Shown: in pieces, positions 52,532 through 62,094 of the stretch
How positions within the stretch are numbered: the first letter of the stretch is position 1
How the letters are laid out: each line of letters opens with the position of its first letter
From: an uncultured Clostridia bacterium
Lineage (GTDB): Bacteria > Bacillota > Clostridia > Christensenellales > UBA1242
Direction of reading: 5' to 3'
DNA length: 64,000 bases
Assembly (NCBI GenBank): GCA_944381175.1
Contig: CALWKD010000020.1
Span: 44,390 to 108,389, forward strand
The notes under the pieces: generated by a model
Database searches by the model: none
What the model was told of the DNA's origin: nothing
Seen by the model: the letters and a program-made list of their open reading frames with translations, nothing else
Made by a program: the position numbers and the translations under genes

Positions 52532-55500
52532 TTACTTAACTGAAATTTTCTTACGCAATTTGACGATTATCAAAACTATCACAAGTGCAAGAATTACTGC
52601 AACAACAATTATAATTATTGAAGCGGTGTTCATAGGCTCGTTTTTAACAATCTTATAACTGTAAAGCAAATTTCCGCTTGGTGACACAATTTGCATATAG
52701 AATATTCCAGAATCAGTTCGGTCGATGTTTATGGTTGCCTGACCTTGCGACTGACTTGTGATATTCGTGGTGTAGTAGGTTTCAGTGAATTCTCCGTCCT
52801 CGGTGTATTTGAGAACTCGAACCACACATTCACCCATTTCAGCGAATATGTTTGCTTGGTTGAACACAATATCAACTTGCTTTGTTGTGCCTTTCCCTTC
52901 TTCAACCGAAATGCTTAGAGGTGCAGCGCCTACTTTAATTGTAACTTCAAAGGTCCAACTTGTTGGGACTGCACTTGAATTGTAAGTGTTGTCATTTGAA
53001 TTCACGGTGATCACATATCTTCCAGCACCTGTCTTTTCGTCAAGGTAGGAGAGTGGCAACTCGGTCATATATGCTTTGTCACCCAATGTCAATGTGTCGA
53101 CATTTAAGGTTCTTCGCAGCGTGTCAGTCACATCTCTTCCGTCTTTAACGACCTTTTCAATGTAATAATTTGAGTATTTGTTTATGATGTAGGAATATTT
53201 GTATTCGTTTGCACTAAGCAAAGTGAATTGGTAAGTCTCTTGACGAATTTGACCTATACTCGAGTCATTGCTTGTCGCTGTGAAGAAGATTTCATAGTAT
53301 CCAGATTCGGTGAATACGTAGTTGATTTTTCCGTCATAATCTTGAATTATTCCCTTTTGGGAGATTTCATCGTTTGTGAGGGTTGTTCCATTTTTTGTGA
53401 TTGTTATGGTTGGATATCCACCTTCTGCATAGAATTCCGAGCGAGTCGCCTTATCCACACTGAGCACAACTCTATCATTGTAAATCGCTTGTTTGATTGG
53501 AGTTCCAGTGACAGTTTCTCCAGTTGAAGCGTCGGTTGAGGTGACGGTGAATGGAACATCTTTCAAGAATATGAATGTCATATTTTCAGTTTGTCCAGTG
53601 TAGCCATAATTAAACTTTTGCACATTTCCCGCCAAATCGTAGAGCGAAATCGTGTATTTGCCAGAGTGGGTCAAATAGATGTAATTGTAATCTTTCCCGT
53701 TCTCAGTTTTTGAATAGATTGTTGGGTTGAGTTCCACTCCGTCTTTGACAAGTCTGATTCTTATCTCGTTTTGCTCAATTCCATAGTATTTTGTCCATTT
53801 GAGTTCAATTCGGTCAAGTTGGGAGTAATCTTGTGGAACATAGAATCTCTTTGTAGTCAAAGTTATCAGATTTTCGGAGTTTTCGGTGTTGTTTATGATT
53901 CCATTTTCATTCTTGTAGGTGAAGAATTCTTGAACAAAGTTTTCTGAATCAGGGATGTAAGAGATTGCAATTCTAGTTTCAAAAGCAGGAATGTTGCCCA
54001 GCGTTTCGCCTTCGTCGTCCTTGTTTGTGATGAGGTAAATTTCTGTGGCAATTCCATCTTCTTCAATGGTCCTTTCAAGTCTGTAATCAATTTTTTGTTC
54101 TTGATTGGTCTTGATGTTTATTGCGTCGCTGTTTGTGTAATAATCAACATTCACGATGTAGTGATTTGAATATTGTGCGGTAACTTTTCCGTCTGCATCT
54201 CTGACGATATAGATTGTGCCTTGCTTTTCAACAATTTCTGTCACACCGTTTATTGTTTTTTCAATCCAGAAGGTCGAAGTCAAAGAGGACAGATTGAAGG
54301 TGTAGATTTGGCTTGTCGGAACATATTCAAAGATGTAAGTTGAGTTGCTTAATTCATTTATCATATAGGTTTCGTCATACCAAATCTTGAGGTAGTAAGT
54401 CATCATCTCGTCAGTTGTGTTTTTCATCACTGTCCCTGACGGTGCTTCAGTCCAATTTATTCCATCTGTGCTGATGGAGTATTTGATTGGGAAGAAAGTC
54501 GTGTTGTTTGAGTAGAGCAGTGTGATTTCGGAGAAGTAGCCAGATTCGCTCGAACTCTCACCAGAGATGATTGTGCTTGTGACATTGTTTCGGCTGGCAT
54601 CCAAAAGTTTAAACTCACCAGGCTCGTTGTTTTCTCCAGCAGGGCTTGTTTCGGAAGTTGTGACATTTGGAGTTGGCAGTTCGTTGTAAAGCACAACATA
54701 AATTGTCTTCACAAGGTTTGTCAAATCATTTCTGTCTTTCACCTCAATGGCAAAACTATCATTGTAAGTGCCAGTTGTCTTGGTCGTCTTCAAGGTGAGT
54801 GTTGTGATTCCGTCAGAACCTGCATAAGAACTTGCGGTTGCGTTTGTCAAGGTGTTTTGAATCTGTCCGCCAATCACATCGTAGACATCGACCGAATATT
54901 TGCTTGGATTGTAATTGTATATAAAGCCGTCTTGTGTGATGTAATACAAAGTCCCTCTCTCGTTGTAATAAGCATAAAGGTCGTTTTCTGAGGTTATTTC
55001 GGTCGAGATAATTGTCTCGCGATACAAGTGTATCTCTTTGTAAGAAGTGCCGTAGTTGTCGACATATTCATAGACGATTCTTGTGTTTGGAGTAAATCCA
55101 AGTGAAGCGTTTATCTCAAAGGTGAGATAACCAAATGTGGAATCATAGGAAACGGAAACATTTTCATTTTGAGAATTTCTCCAAATAGTCGACAAACCAA
55201 GTTTGTTTGTTTTGTCAAACAGAATTGATTCCTGGGTTGAGCCTGTTGCCGTAACTGAAATTTTGACCGATGTGACAAAGGTTTGAGGAGTTGTTGTGCT
55301 GTTTAGTTGGGTGTCAGTTGGCTGATTAAACCTTATATATTCTCTTGTTTGAGTGTCGGTTAGGGTCGCTGGCAGGCTTACATTTCGGATATTGATATAA
55401 AACGCATCGGAAGATTGGTTTTCTCTGTTGTAGAAAGTGATTGCGTTTTTGTATCTTGTGCTTGTTGAACCGTCAATCAAATCTTGGATCTCAATTCTCG

Positions 55501-58500
55501 TCACATTTTCACCGACAAATTCGTAGGCGTGAGTTGGGTCCCAAGGGGTAAGCATCAAATATCTTGTTTCTCTTGTTCCGCTTGGTGAGTAGGTGTCAAG
55601 TCTAAATTGTGCCCAGACATCTCCGAAATAATTTATGCTCTGCAATTGGAAACTTGTCCTTGAGTAGATGTTGTTTATTGCACCATTCTGTCTTGCTTCA
55701 AGATAATCTGCAGAGGTGTAGGCTGTGTTTATTGTTTCGTCGTCGGTGTTGTATGAATAGGAAATCAAATCAACAGTCTCACTGCTTGAGGTAGCGTTGT
55801 AACTCGTCACATACACAGTGTAAATTGACAAATTTCCTGCAAGGTCGGTCTCAATGACTTGATAATAAGAGTTTGTGTCGAAGCCAGTGAACGAAGTGTT
55901 GTCAATATCTGTGAAGTTTGAAGCGTGGAAGTTTTCGGGAGAAATTTCTTGCTCATAGTTGTTGTCATACTTGGTGTTTTCTCCGTCCGAATTTTCAAAC
56001 TTGCCGACGTATGTTTTGTAGTCTTTGTTTTGTTTCAAGGTATTCACAAAATCTTGACTCACCACATAGGAATAATATGCAAAGTTTCCAGTGCCGTTGC
56101 TTATGTTGTAACTTGTTTCGGACAAGTCTGAGGTCGTGCCTCCAAGAGCGGTTTGATAAACTCTGAGAGCAGACTCAGTTAATGTAGGAATGAGATTTCC
56201 CGCGGTTGTTTTGCTGACCAAGTTTTGAATGTTTGTGCTTGGAGCAGATAGGTCAACATTGATACGCTTTGTAACCTTGGAATAGAACCTATCGTCGTGG
56301 TTTTTGTATTGCATTGTTATGTCGACATATCCGTTGTTTTCGTAAATGTTCAGAAGTTCAAGATTGATTTGGGCGGTGTATGTGCCATTTTCAAGAGTTG
56401 GTTCTTGTGCCCAAGTCGCAGGAACAGGGTTTGGATTTCTGCTTGTGGCAAAGGTGATTTCATCAATATCAATTTCGGCGATATAATCAGACCCTGCATC
56501 CCAAGTCAAGTTTATTATAGGTTGATTCGTGTAATAGTTTTCAACATTGTTTGAAACTGTGGAGCGTAAGGTCTCGCCAGTCGTTGATTGAGCAATGAAA
56601 TCAGGGTTTGTTTTCTGAATCTCAAAACTGAAGATAAGTGACTGATTATAACTATTTTCTCCGATTTCAAGTCCAAAATTCCCCTGGATTATCTCAACAA
56701 AATATGTGCCTGGCTCTGAGAGATAGTTAAGTTGAGTTCCGTCCAAGCGATAGAAATTTAAGAAGCCATTTTCATTTGCAACGACAGAGTCCAATCTTCC
56801 ACTGTCATTTATTGCGGTCATTGCGTACGGGTCAACCGCATCTGCTTTGATTTGTTCCACAGTGGTGTCTTTGTAGATTCTTGCAAAGATAGCATATTCT
56901 CTTATGACCTCGCCAAAGTCGTTCATTGAAAACTTGTTCATCGTGTCGGTGCCAGAGTCCTCGTCGAAGTCGTAGTTCACATCAAAGTCATATCCGCCTT
57001 CAAGAGTCTCCATATTTGAATAGGTGGTGTATTTGTATTGTGGAACATAAACATACACAGGAAGCATATTTGTTGTGAGAATTGTTCTTGTGTTGTCGTT
57101 GTTGTAAATGGAAGAGCCTGTTGAGTTTCCATTTGGGCCATCTGGGAATGTGACAACCAAACTTGCATTTTGTTTGTTGTCATACATTGAGACAAAGATG
57201 TCTCCGCCTACCAAACTTTCAAGGTGAGAACCATTTTCATCTGTGACAAGGTCAGGGTTTTTCACAACCTCATTTCTGTCCACTGTGAAGATGAAAGTTC
57301 TTTGGTAGAAATCGTTTGAATTGTAATATTCTCGTGATGGGTCGGACTCGTCCACATAATAAGTCCTTGTGATTTCATATCTTCCTTCAGTTGTGATATT
57401 TTCCGAGTTCAAGCGGATAGGCTCTTCTCTTGTCTCCGTGTCACCATTGACGCCGTTGTATTCATAGACGGTGGTTGTGGTGGAGGTGTCGGAGATTTCA
57501 TAATAGTGGTATACTGTGGTGGAGATTGTCTCTCCGTCCTCATTTGTCTCTGTGATTGTCCGCGTGCTTTCTTGGTAAGGATAATATTTGATCACCACGG
57601 AAGCAACCTGAATTGTTATATCTCCGTCAATCTTTGTCGGAATGAAGGAGAGTGAGAAGTTTTTGCTCAAACTTGTCGGACTGAGATAGGTGGTTTTCAC
57701 TCTTTTGTTTTCGTCCTCAACTCCGCTTTCGTCTTTATAATATTCTTCTTCGGCAATGTTTGACGAAAGGACATCAGTTGAGCCGTTTGAGTTTTCGTAG
57801 GTTATCATAAACTCCGAATCATCAAAACTGATAAGAATTGTTTGTGATGCGCTGTAATAATTTGTGTATTGGAGCACAGAATTTTCATTGTAACCTGTGA
57901 GGAATTTTGTGTTTGAAGCGTCTCTTATCAAAATTCTGAAAGTCATTTCCTGCAAATCAACAAATTCTCTGCTGTAAACACCAGTCTGTGCAGTGTAGTC
58001 AACGTGGTCCCTGTCAATGTAATAGGAGAGTGGATTGATTGGAATTGTCACATACATTCCAGAATAGTTTGTCAAACCCTCCAAATCTGAGCCTGCTGTG
58101 CTTGTCCTGCAAGTTATTTGTTGCATATACTTATTTGCGAAAAGTTTGTTGTAAATTGTGTCGTAGATTTCTTTTGAGACCTTTTTGTCGTAAGTCTTGA
58201 AAAGTTCGTCTGTGAGTTGTGACTCATCGATTGAGCCTGGGTCATAGTTTGAGAAATAGTTTTGAGAGTCGAAGTTTTGGATGAAGATTCCTTTATATTG
58301 TCCCCAGTACAAAGTTGCGGACTTTGAGATGTAAATTGAGGAACTGATGATGCTGTATTCGTCTTCATAGACTGCAAAGACAGGCGATGTGTAGTCGATT
58401 ATGTATAATTCAACCGAGTGATTGCCCGCAGAATCATAAACATCCACCAAGTAAAGTCCAGCCTCTGTGAAGACATATTCAGAGGAAATTGTTCCAGAAG

Positions 58501-60877
58501 TCAAGAAATCTTTTGAGTTTCCTTTGTATTCCAACCAAATGTTGGAATCTGTTGACATATTCAAAAATGCGTTTATAGGCAAAACTGACGCGTCTCCCAA
58601 AGCATTCAACATTGTTTCAATGGTTGAGGAAACAGATTCGGTGTCTGTTCGGCTGTAATATTGCCCAGTCGAAAGGCTGAAATATCTGTAATATGCGTAA
58701 GTCTTTGCACCGCTTGCTTTCTCATCCCAAGAAAGCACGATGTTTTGATTGGTTGAGACTCCAGTCACAGTTGAGACAACAGTGTAATTTGTTGAGTTTG
58801 TGATTGCGGAGACGTTTGTTGCCATAATATTTTGGATAGGCGTTTTGTCAATTGTGAAACTTTGTTCCCTGAAGAAACCAGTGTTTGAGTCTATGGAAGA
58901 GTTTGAAGAGGTCATTTCATTGGTGAAATACATTCTGATTGTGTAGTGAGCATTGTCCTCCAAGATTCTCACATCGGCTTCGCCAGTGGATGAAAGACTT
59001 TCAAAAGTCACTCCGTTTCTTCCGCCATAACTTGAGAGATAGTTGCCACTGAAATCTCTTGCATAAATTCTTATGGTCACATCCTTGTTGTAAGGGAAAT
59101 TCTGTGTCAAATCGGTGATTCGGACGCTTTTATTGACGAAAGTGTCGCTGAAGACCTCCGTCACAACATCATCTTCCTCAACTTTCTCCGTTTGAACGCT
59201 GATTGTTGGCAGGTCTTTGGTTATCTCAAAATAGAACACTTGATAGAAGGTTGTTGTGGTGGAGAGTGTCGTCTCATTTGTGTAATAGTTGTTGAAGTTG
59301 TAAGCAATTATGTAAATGTATTTTCCCGCTGTGCTCTCTGCTCTGCCGACAAAACTCGTGCGATAAAGAGTTTCACCATTGAGTTTTTGGATGGTTTCGG
59401 TGTAAGCATTTGAGACTCTTGTCGTGGAGTAGATATAACTTGTTATGCTCGAACTGAGTGAGGCATTTGAAGAAAACCTGATAGGAGTTTGGTTTGTTTT
59501 GACTGCCTCTTTGTCACCGATGTAATCAACAACATTTCGGATTAAGAAAGTTGTGTTTCCAGTCTCTTGTGAGTAATTTTCGTTGGAGTTTATAAATTCG
59601 CTTGTGATGTCCGCACTCTTGTCGAAGGTCGCGTCTTGGAAGTTGTAATCTTTAAGTTCTGCGACTGGGCGAGTCCCAGACTCATCTCGCTCGCCGTCAA
59701 TGTCGGTGTAGTTTGCTTGGTAGCCATACACATAAACCATAACTCTTTTTGTTATGTTCGACATTGCAGTGAGGTTGTTTTTCTGCAACGAGGTTGTCCC
59801 GTCAGAGCCTTGGAATTGAACAATTTGAATGTCATTAAAGGTTATGGTGTAATTGCCGACATCAGTGAAATACACCTTGCAAAGATTTGACTCCGCATCT
59901 GAGGTGATGTAGACAATGTCATCTCCAGTTGTGACAATGTTTTGTGTGTCCTTATCAAACAAAATGTTCTCGGTGTAGGTGCTGTTTGAGATGTCTTTGC
60001 TTATGGAAAGTTCAAATCTTGTGTAATCAAATTCTATGTATGGAATTTTGTTCGCCGTACTTTCAGAGGAGTAGTTGTAATAAAGATAATAAGCATAGGT
60101 CAAACTTGTTGAATTTGAGATTGAGACAGAGTGGTCGAAATTGAAGCGGTCGATATTTGGTCTGTTATTTGTCAGATATTGGTCTCTGTCCACAACATAG
60201 AAGGAATATGTGATGTCTACAGTTCTGTCAGTAAAAAGTATTTCATCCAGTGCAGCAGTGCCATTGTTGGATTGGAAGAGAGTAATGGTCAGGGTGAGAG
60301 TGTAAACACCTTCCACAATCTCTCCGTCTTGGAAGAGGCCGATTTCGTTTGCTCCTGCTCCAGTTGAGTTAAAGACCATTTCGAAGCCTTGCAAAGGAGA
60401 GAGTGCATTTGGGAAAGAGTGCCCTCCACAATCTTGAATAAAGTTTTTGTCGTCAAGATTGATTGACTCTCCATTTCGATAAAGGCTGATTGGTCCGATG
60501 TTATAATAATAGAAGAGTGAGAGGTTGTTTTCGTCAGGATAGTAGACGCAGTTGAAAATCTCGTTTGATGCATCTGTGTTAACTTGGCTTCCGTTCATTG
60601 CGAGAGAAAGTTCAAGATTGGTCTCGTTTCCACTTTCCACGAAATACATAAAAGTATCTTCATCAATCAGACTTGACGGATTGGAAATGTCGCCAAGCGT
60701 GTCCTTGACCAAAAAATAATCAGGGGCATTGTTTGTGATTGCCTGATTGTAGGACGTGTCTTCTGCAAACACTTGACTGTTTTCATTTTGTGACAGTGTG
60801 AAAATTCCTGCACCAAGAAAACAGAGTGCAAAGAAGGTGTAAAAGACATTTTTAAATAAATTACTTTTCTTTTTCAT
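52532..60877 (-). CDS. Very large (2781 aa) exported surface protein with Ig-like repeats and C-terminal TM anchor
   Basis: Minus strand, ATG 60877 with GAGGAG upstream. Signal peptide ~1-38 (KKKSNLFKN, hydrophobic core, cleavage likely after VFA). The ectodomain is almost wholly beta-rich Ig-like units with the strand-turn motif DxAGN (YDSAGNHSVELYI, TDLAGNLSIYTVY, YDLAGNVQKFNY) and many YYxxN and Thr/Ser-rich strands. Units alternate with longer inserts that contain (S)YYIEK- or YYITQDG-type segments. The end is a TM helix (ASIIIIVVAVILALVIVLIIV) and KLRKKISVK, with no LPXTG. It shares this plan with the other two large surface proteins, but no long identical repeat was seen between them. 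Cysteine is very rare. Adhesion or surface structure is inferred. Confidence 0.9.
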   Translation of the reverse strand: MKKKSNLFKNVFYTFFALCFLGAGIFTLSQNENSQVFAEDTSYNQAITNNAPDYFLVKDTLGDISNPSSLIDEDTFMYFVESGNETNLELSLAMNGSQVNTDASNEIFNCVYYPDENNLSLFYYYNIGPISLYRNGESINLDDKNFIQDCGGHSFPNALSPLQGFEMVFNSTGAGANEIGLFQDGEIVEGVYTLTLTITLFQSNNGTAALDEILFTDRTVDITYSFYVVDRDQYLTNNRPNIDRFNFDHSVSISNSTSLTYAYYLYYNYSSESTANKIPYIEFDYTRFELSISKDISNSTYTENILFDKDTQNIVTTGDDIVYITSDAESNLCKVYFTDVGNYTITFNDIQIVQFQGSDGTTSLQKNNLTAMSNITKRVMVYVYGYQANYTDIDGERDESGTRPVAELKDYNFQDATFDKSADITSEFINSNENYSQETGNTTFLIRNVVDYIGDKEAVKTNQTPIRFSSNASLSSSITSYIYSTTRVSNAYTETIQKLNGETLYRTSFVGRAESTAGKYIYIIAYNFNNYYTNETTLSTTTTFYQVFYFEITKDLPTISVQTEKVEEDDVVTEVFSDTFVNKSVRITDLTQNFPYNKDVTIRIYARDFSGNYLSSYGGRNGVTFESLSSTGEADVRILEDNAHYTIRMYFTNEMTSSNSSIDSNTGFFREQSFTIDKTPIQNIMATNVSAITNSTNYTVVSTVTGVSTNQNIVLSWDEKASGAKTYAYYRYFSLSTGQYYSRTDTESVSSTIETMLNALGDASVLPINAFLNMSTDSNIWLEYKGNSKDFLTSGTISSEYVFTEAGLYLVDVYDSAGNHSVELYIIDYTSPVFAVYEDEYSIISSSIYISKSATLYWGQYKGIFIQNFDSQNYFSNYDPGSIDESQLTDELFKTYDKKVSKEIYDTIYNKLFANKYMQQITCRTSTAGSDLEGLTNYSGMYVTIPINPLSYYIDRDHVDYTAQTGVYSREFVDLQEMTFRILIRDASNTKFLTGYNENSVLQYTNYYSASQTILISFDDSEFMITYENSNGSTDVLSSNIAEEEYYKDESGVEDENKRVKTTYLSPTSLSKNFSLSFIPTKIDGDITIQVASVVIKYYPYQESTRTITETNEDGETISTTVYHYYEISDTSTTTTVYEYNGVNGDTETREEPIRLNSENITTEGRYEITRTYYVDESDPSREYYNSNDFYQRTFIFTVDRNEVVKNPDLVTDENGSHLESLVGGDIFVSMYDNKQNASLVVTFPDGPNGNSTGSSIYNNDNTRTILTTNMLPVYVYVPQYKYTTYSNMETLEGGYDFDVNYDFDEDSGTDTMNKFSMNDFGEVIREYAIFARIYKDTTVEQIKADAVDPYAMTAINDSGRLDSVVANENGFLNFYRLDGTQLNYLSEPGTYFVEIIQGNFGLEIGENSYNQSLIFSFEIQKTNPDFIAQSTTGETLRSTVSNNVENYYTNQPIINLTWDAGSDYIAEIDIDEITFATSRNPNPVPATWAQEPTLENGTYTAQINLELLNIYENNGYVDITMQYKNHDDRFYSKVTKRINVDLSAPSTNIQNLVSKTTAGNLIPTLTESALRVYQTALGGTTSDLSETSYNISNGTGNFAYYSYVVSQDFVNTLKQNKDYKTYVGKFENSDGENTKYDNNYEQEISPENFHASNFTDIDNTSFTGFDTNSYYQVIETDLAGNLSIYTVYVTSYNATSSSETVDLISYSYNTDDETINTAYTSADYLEARQNGAINNIYSRTSFQLQSINYFGDVWAQFRLDTYSPSGTRETRYLMLTPWDPTHAYEFVGENVTRIEIQDLIDGSTSTRYKNAITFYNRENQSSDAFYINIRNVSLPATLTDTQTREYIRFNQPTDTQLNSTTTPQTFVTSVKISVTATGSTQESILFDKTNKLGLSTIWRNSQNENVSVSYDSTFGYLTFEINASLGFTPNTRIVYEYVDNYGTSYKEIHLYRETIISTEITSENDLYAYYNERGTLYYITQDGFIYNYNPSKYSVDVYDVIGGQIQNTLTNATASSYAGSDGITTLTLKTTKTTGTYNDSFAIEVKDRNDLTNLVKTIYVVLYNELPTPNVTTSETSPAGENNEPGEFKLLDASRNNVTSTIISGESSSESGYFSEITLLYSNNTTFFPIKYSISTDGINWTEAPSGTVMKNTTDEMMTYYLKIWYDETYMINELSNSTYIFEYVPTSQIYTFNLSSLTSTFWIEKTINGVTEIVEKQGTIYIVRDADGKVTAQYSNHYIVNVDYYTNSDAINIKTNQEQKIDYRLERTIEEDGIATEIYLITNKDDEGETLGNIPAFETRIAISYIPDSENFVQEFFTYKNENGIINNTENSENLITLTTKRFYVPQDYSQLDRIELKWTKYYGIEQNEIRIRLVKDGVELNPTIYSKTENGKDYNYIYLTHSGKYTISLYDLAGNVQKFNYGYTGQTENMTFIFLKDVPFTVTSTDASTGETVTGTPIKQAIYNDRVVLSVDKATRSEFYAEGGYPTITITKNGTTLTNDEISQKGIIQDYDGKINYVFTESGYYEIFFTATSNDSSIGQIRQETYQFTLLSANEYKYSYIINKYSNYYIEKVVKDGRDVTDTLRRTLNVDTLTLGDKAYMTELPLSYLDEKTGAGRYVITVNSNDNTYNSSAVPTSWTFEVTIKVGAAPLSISVEEGKGTTKQVDIVFNQANIFAEMGECVVRVLKYTEDGEFTETYYTTNITSQSQGQATINIDRTDSGIFYMQIVSPSGNLLYSYKIVKNEPMNTASIIIIVVAVILALVIVLIIVKLRKKISVK

Positions 60878-60901
60878 AATTCACTCCTCAAATCTAGAAA
60901 T

Positions 60902-60929
60902 ATTTTATCACAAAGAAAAAATAATTCAA
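60902..60929 (-). promoter_or_regulatory. Promoter of the 2781-aa surface gene
   Basis: Minus strand TTGAAT (60929-60924), a 16-nt spacer and TAAAAT (60907-60902), 24 nt before the ATG. Confidence 0.55.
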
Positions 60930-61160
60930 AATAAATATGAGATATAATTATTATAAATAATATATATTATTTAATACATAAAACAATTTTTAAATTCATT
61001 TAATATGTGTTTTTGTTCGATTTTTTTATCACAACAATAAAATAATTAAAATTAAAATGGTAAAAAATAATAGAAAATTAAATTTTTAATTAAAAAAATA
61101 CATCAAAAATAATAAAAAATATTCAATTTTAACTATTTTTACAATAAAAATACACATTTT
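60930..61160. other. Extremely AT-rich intergenic DNA
   Basis: Counting sample 60-base lines gives 4-8 G/C per 60 (roughly 7-13% GC), against about 40% in nearby genes. No gene, repeat or hairpin with a clear role was seen. It separates two divergent genes. Confidence 0.8.
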
Positions 61161-61189
61161 TTAATTATTTTTTTAAATTTATATAAAAT
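61161..61189 (+). promoter_or_regulatory. Possible leaderless promoter of the KwaA-like gene
   Basis: TAAAAT (61184-61189) ends exactly 6 nt before ATG 61196, with no Shine-Dalgarno. The -35 position (61161-61166, TTAATT) is weak. Confidence 0.45.
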
Positions 61190-61195
61190 AAAAAT

Positions 61196-61765
61196 ATGAA
61201 AAATTTTATAAGAAATCTTCTTCTATATATAAGTGCTTTTGTCCCAATGTATTTTTTGGTCTTTGTCAAACTGATTGTGGAGATTGTGAACGACAACCTA
61301 TCTTTCAATGTGTTGAACACCATAAACTTTGTCACGCTTCTGCTTTTGATAATTTCTGGTGCATTTGGACTCTGGTGGAATATATGGTCAAACGGCGGTG
61401 AGGTGCTTGAGATTGAGATTATCTCAAGAAAAAACACCACCGACCAGCACTTTTTTGGCTATTTTTCACTTTTTGTCTTTTTTGCCATTCCGCTTGACTT
61501 GTCCTTGGTGAGTGCATACTGTGTTTATGTTCTCGTTTTGATTTTTATTGGAATCGTTTATATAAACAATTCCCTTTATTACATAAATCCTCTTCTCAAT
61601 CTTTTGGGTTACAATTTTTATGATGTAGAATACAAGGTTGAAGGACAATCCGAGATAAAGACATCAAAAATGTTTTACAAAGGAGACCTTAAAAATGAGA
61701 CTCAAAAGTGTCGTGTAAAGATAAAAAACGAACATCTGTGCTTTATAGAAAAGTATAAAAAATAA
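61196..61765 (+). CDS. Four-TM membrane protein, KwaA-like (orphan)
   Basis: A 189-aa protein with four predicted TM helices (YISAFVPMYFLVFVKLIVEI; INFVTLLLLIISGAFGLWWN; FGYFSLFVFFAIPLDL; YVLVLIFIGIVYINN) and a polar cytoplasmic C-terminus. The middle and end (ISRKNTTDQHFFGYFSLFV, then YINPLLNLLGYNFYDVEY) look like the membrane component KwaA of the Kiwa anti-phage system. The match is from memory of the family's pattern and is not certain. Kiwa needs KwaB (DUF4868) beside it, and the next gene does not resemble KwaB. It is set in a low-GC island, suggesting acquisition. Alternative: an unrelated small membrane protein. Confidence 0.6.
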   Translation: MKNFIRNLLLYISAFVPMYFLVFVKLIVEIVNDNLSFNVLNTINFVTLLLLIISGAFGLWWNIWSNGGEVLEIEIISRKNTTDQHFFGYFSLFVFFAIPLDLSLVSAYCVYVLVLIFIGIVYINNSLYYINPLLNLLGYNFYDVEYKVEGQSEIKTSKMFYKGDLKNETQKCRVKIKNEHLCFIEKYKK

Positions 61766-61783
61766 AGAATTTATTTCTTTTTT
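61760..61783 (+). terminator. AT-only terminator candidate
   Basis: AAATAAA (61760-61766) pairs with TTTATTT (61770-61776) across GAA, then CTTTTTT. Stem is A-T only, so weak. Confidence 0.4.
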
Positions 61784-62040
61784 GATGTAAAGAAAAAACT
61801 AAAAAGTGGCAAAATTTAATGTTTTTACTCCCAAAAGTGTTGATTTTCACTGTTTTTTAAAAAATTGATTTTTTTGATGTCACATTTTTTTACTTTTGTC
61901 CTTGGCATTAAAAATTTTGAGGAACTGTTTGTGCTTAGGCTTGACGCAAGTGTGGATGTAAAAGCGAGGATGATGTGCATTTTGTGGTGTTTTTTGTTTT
62001 GGAAGTGATGAAAATTTGTTTGCTTGGAAAGAATTTGTTA
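61784..62040. other. Intergenic stretch without a recognised gene
   Basis: No ORF with a start site and no dyad of note is supported in this stretch; the promoter of the next gene begins at 62041. Confidence 0.7.
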
Positions 62041-62069
62041 TTGACAAAATATGGAATTAGGTGTATTAT
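62041..62069 (+). promoter_or_regulatory. Promoter of the 219-aa unknown gene
   Basis: Perfect TTGACA (62041-62046), a 17-nt spacer and TATTAT (62064-62069), 25 nt before the ATG. Confidence 0.75.
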
Positions 62070-62094
62070 ATGACTGGTTTAAGAGAGGTGAAAA

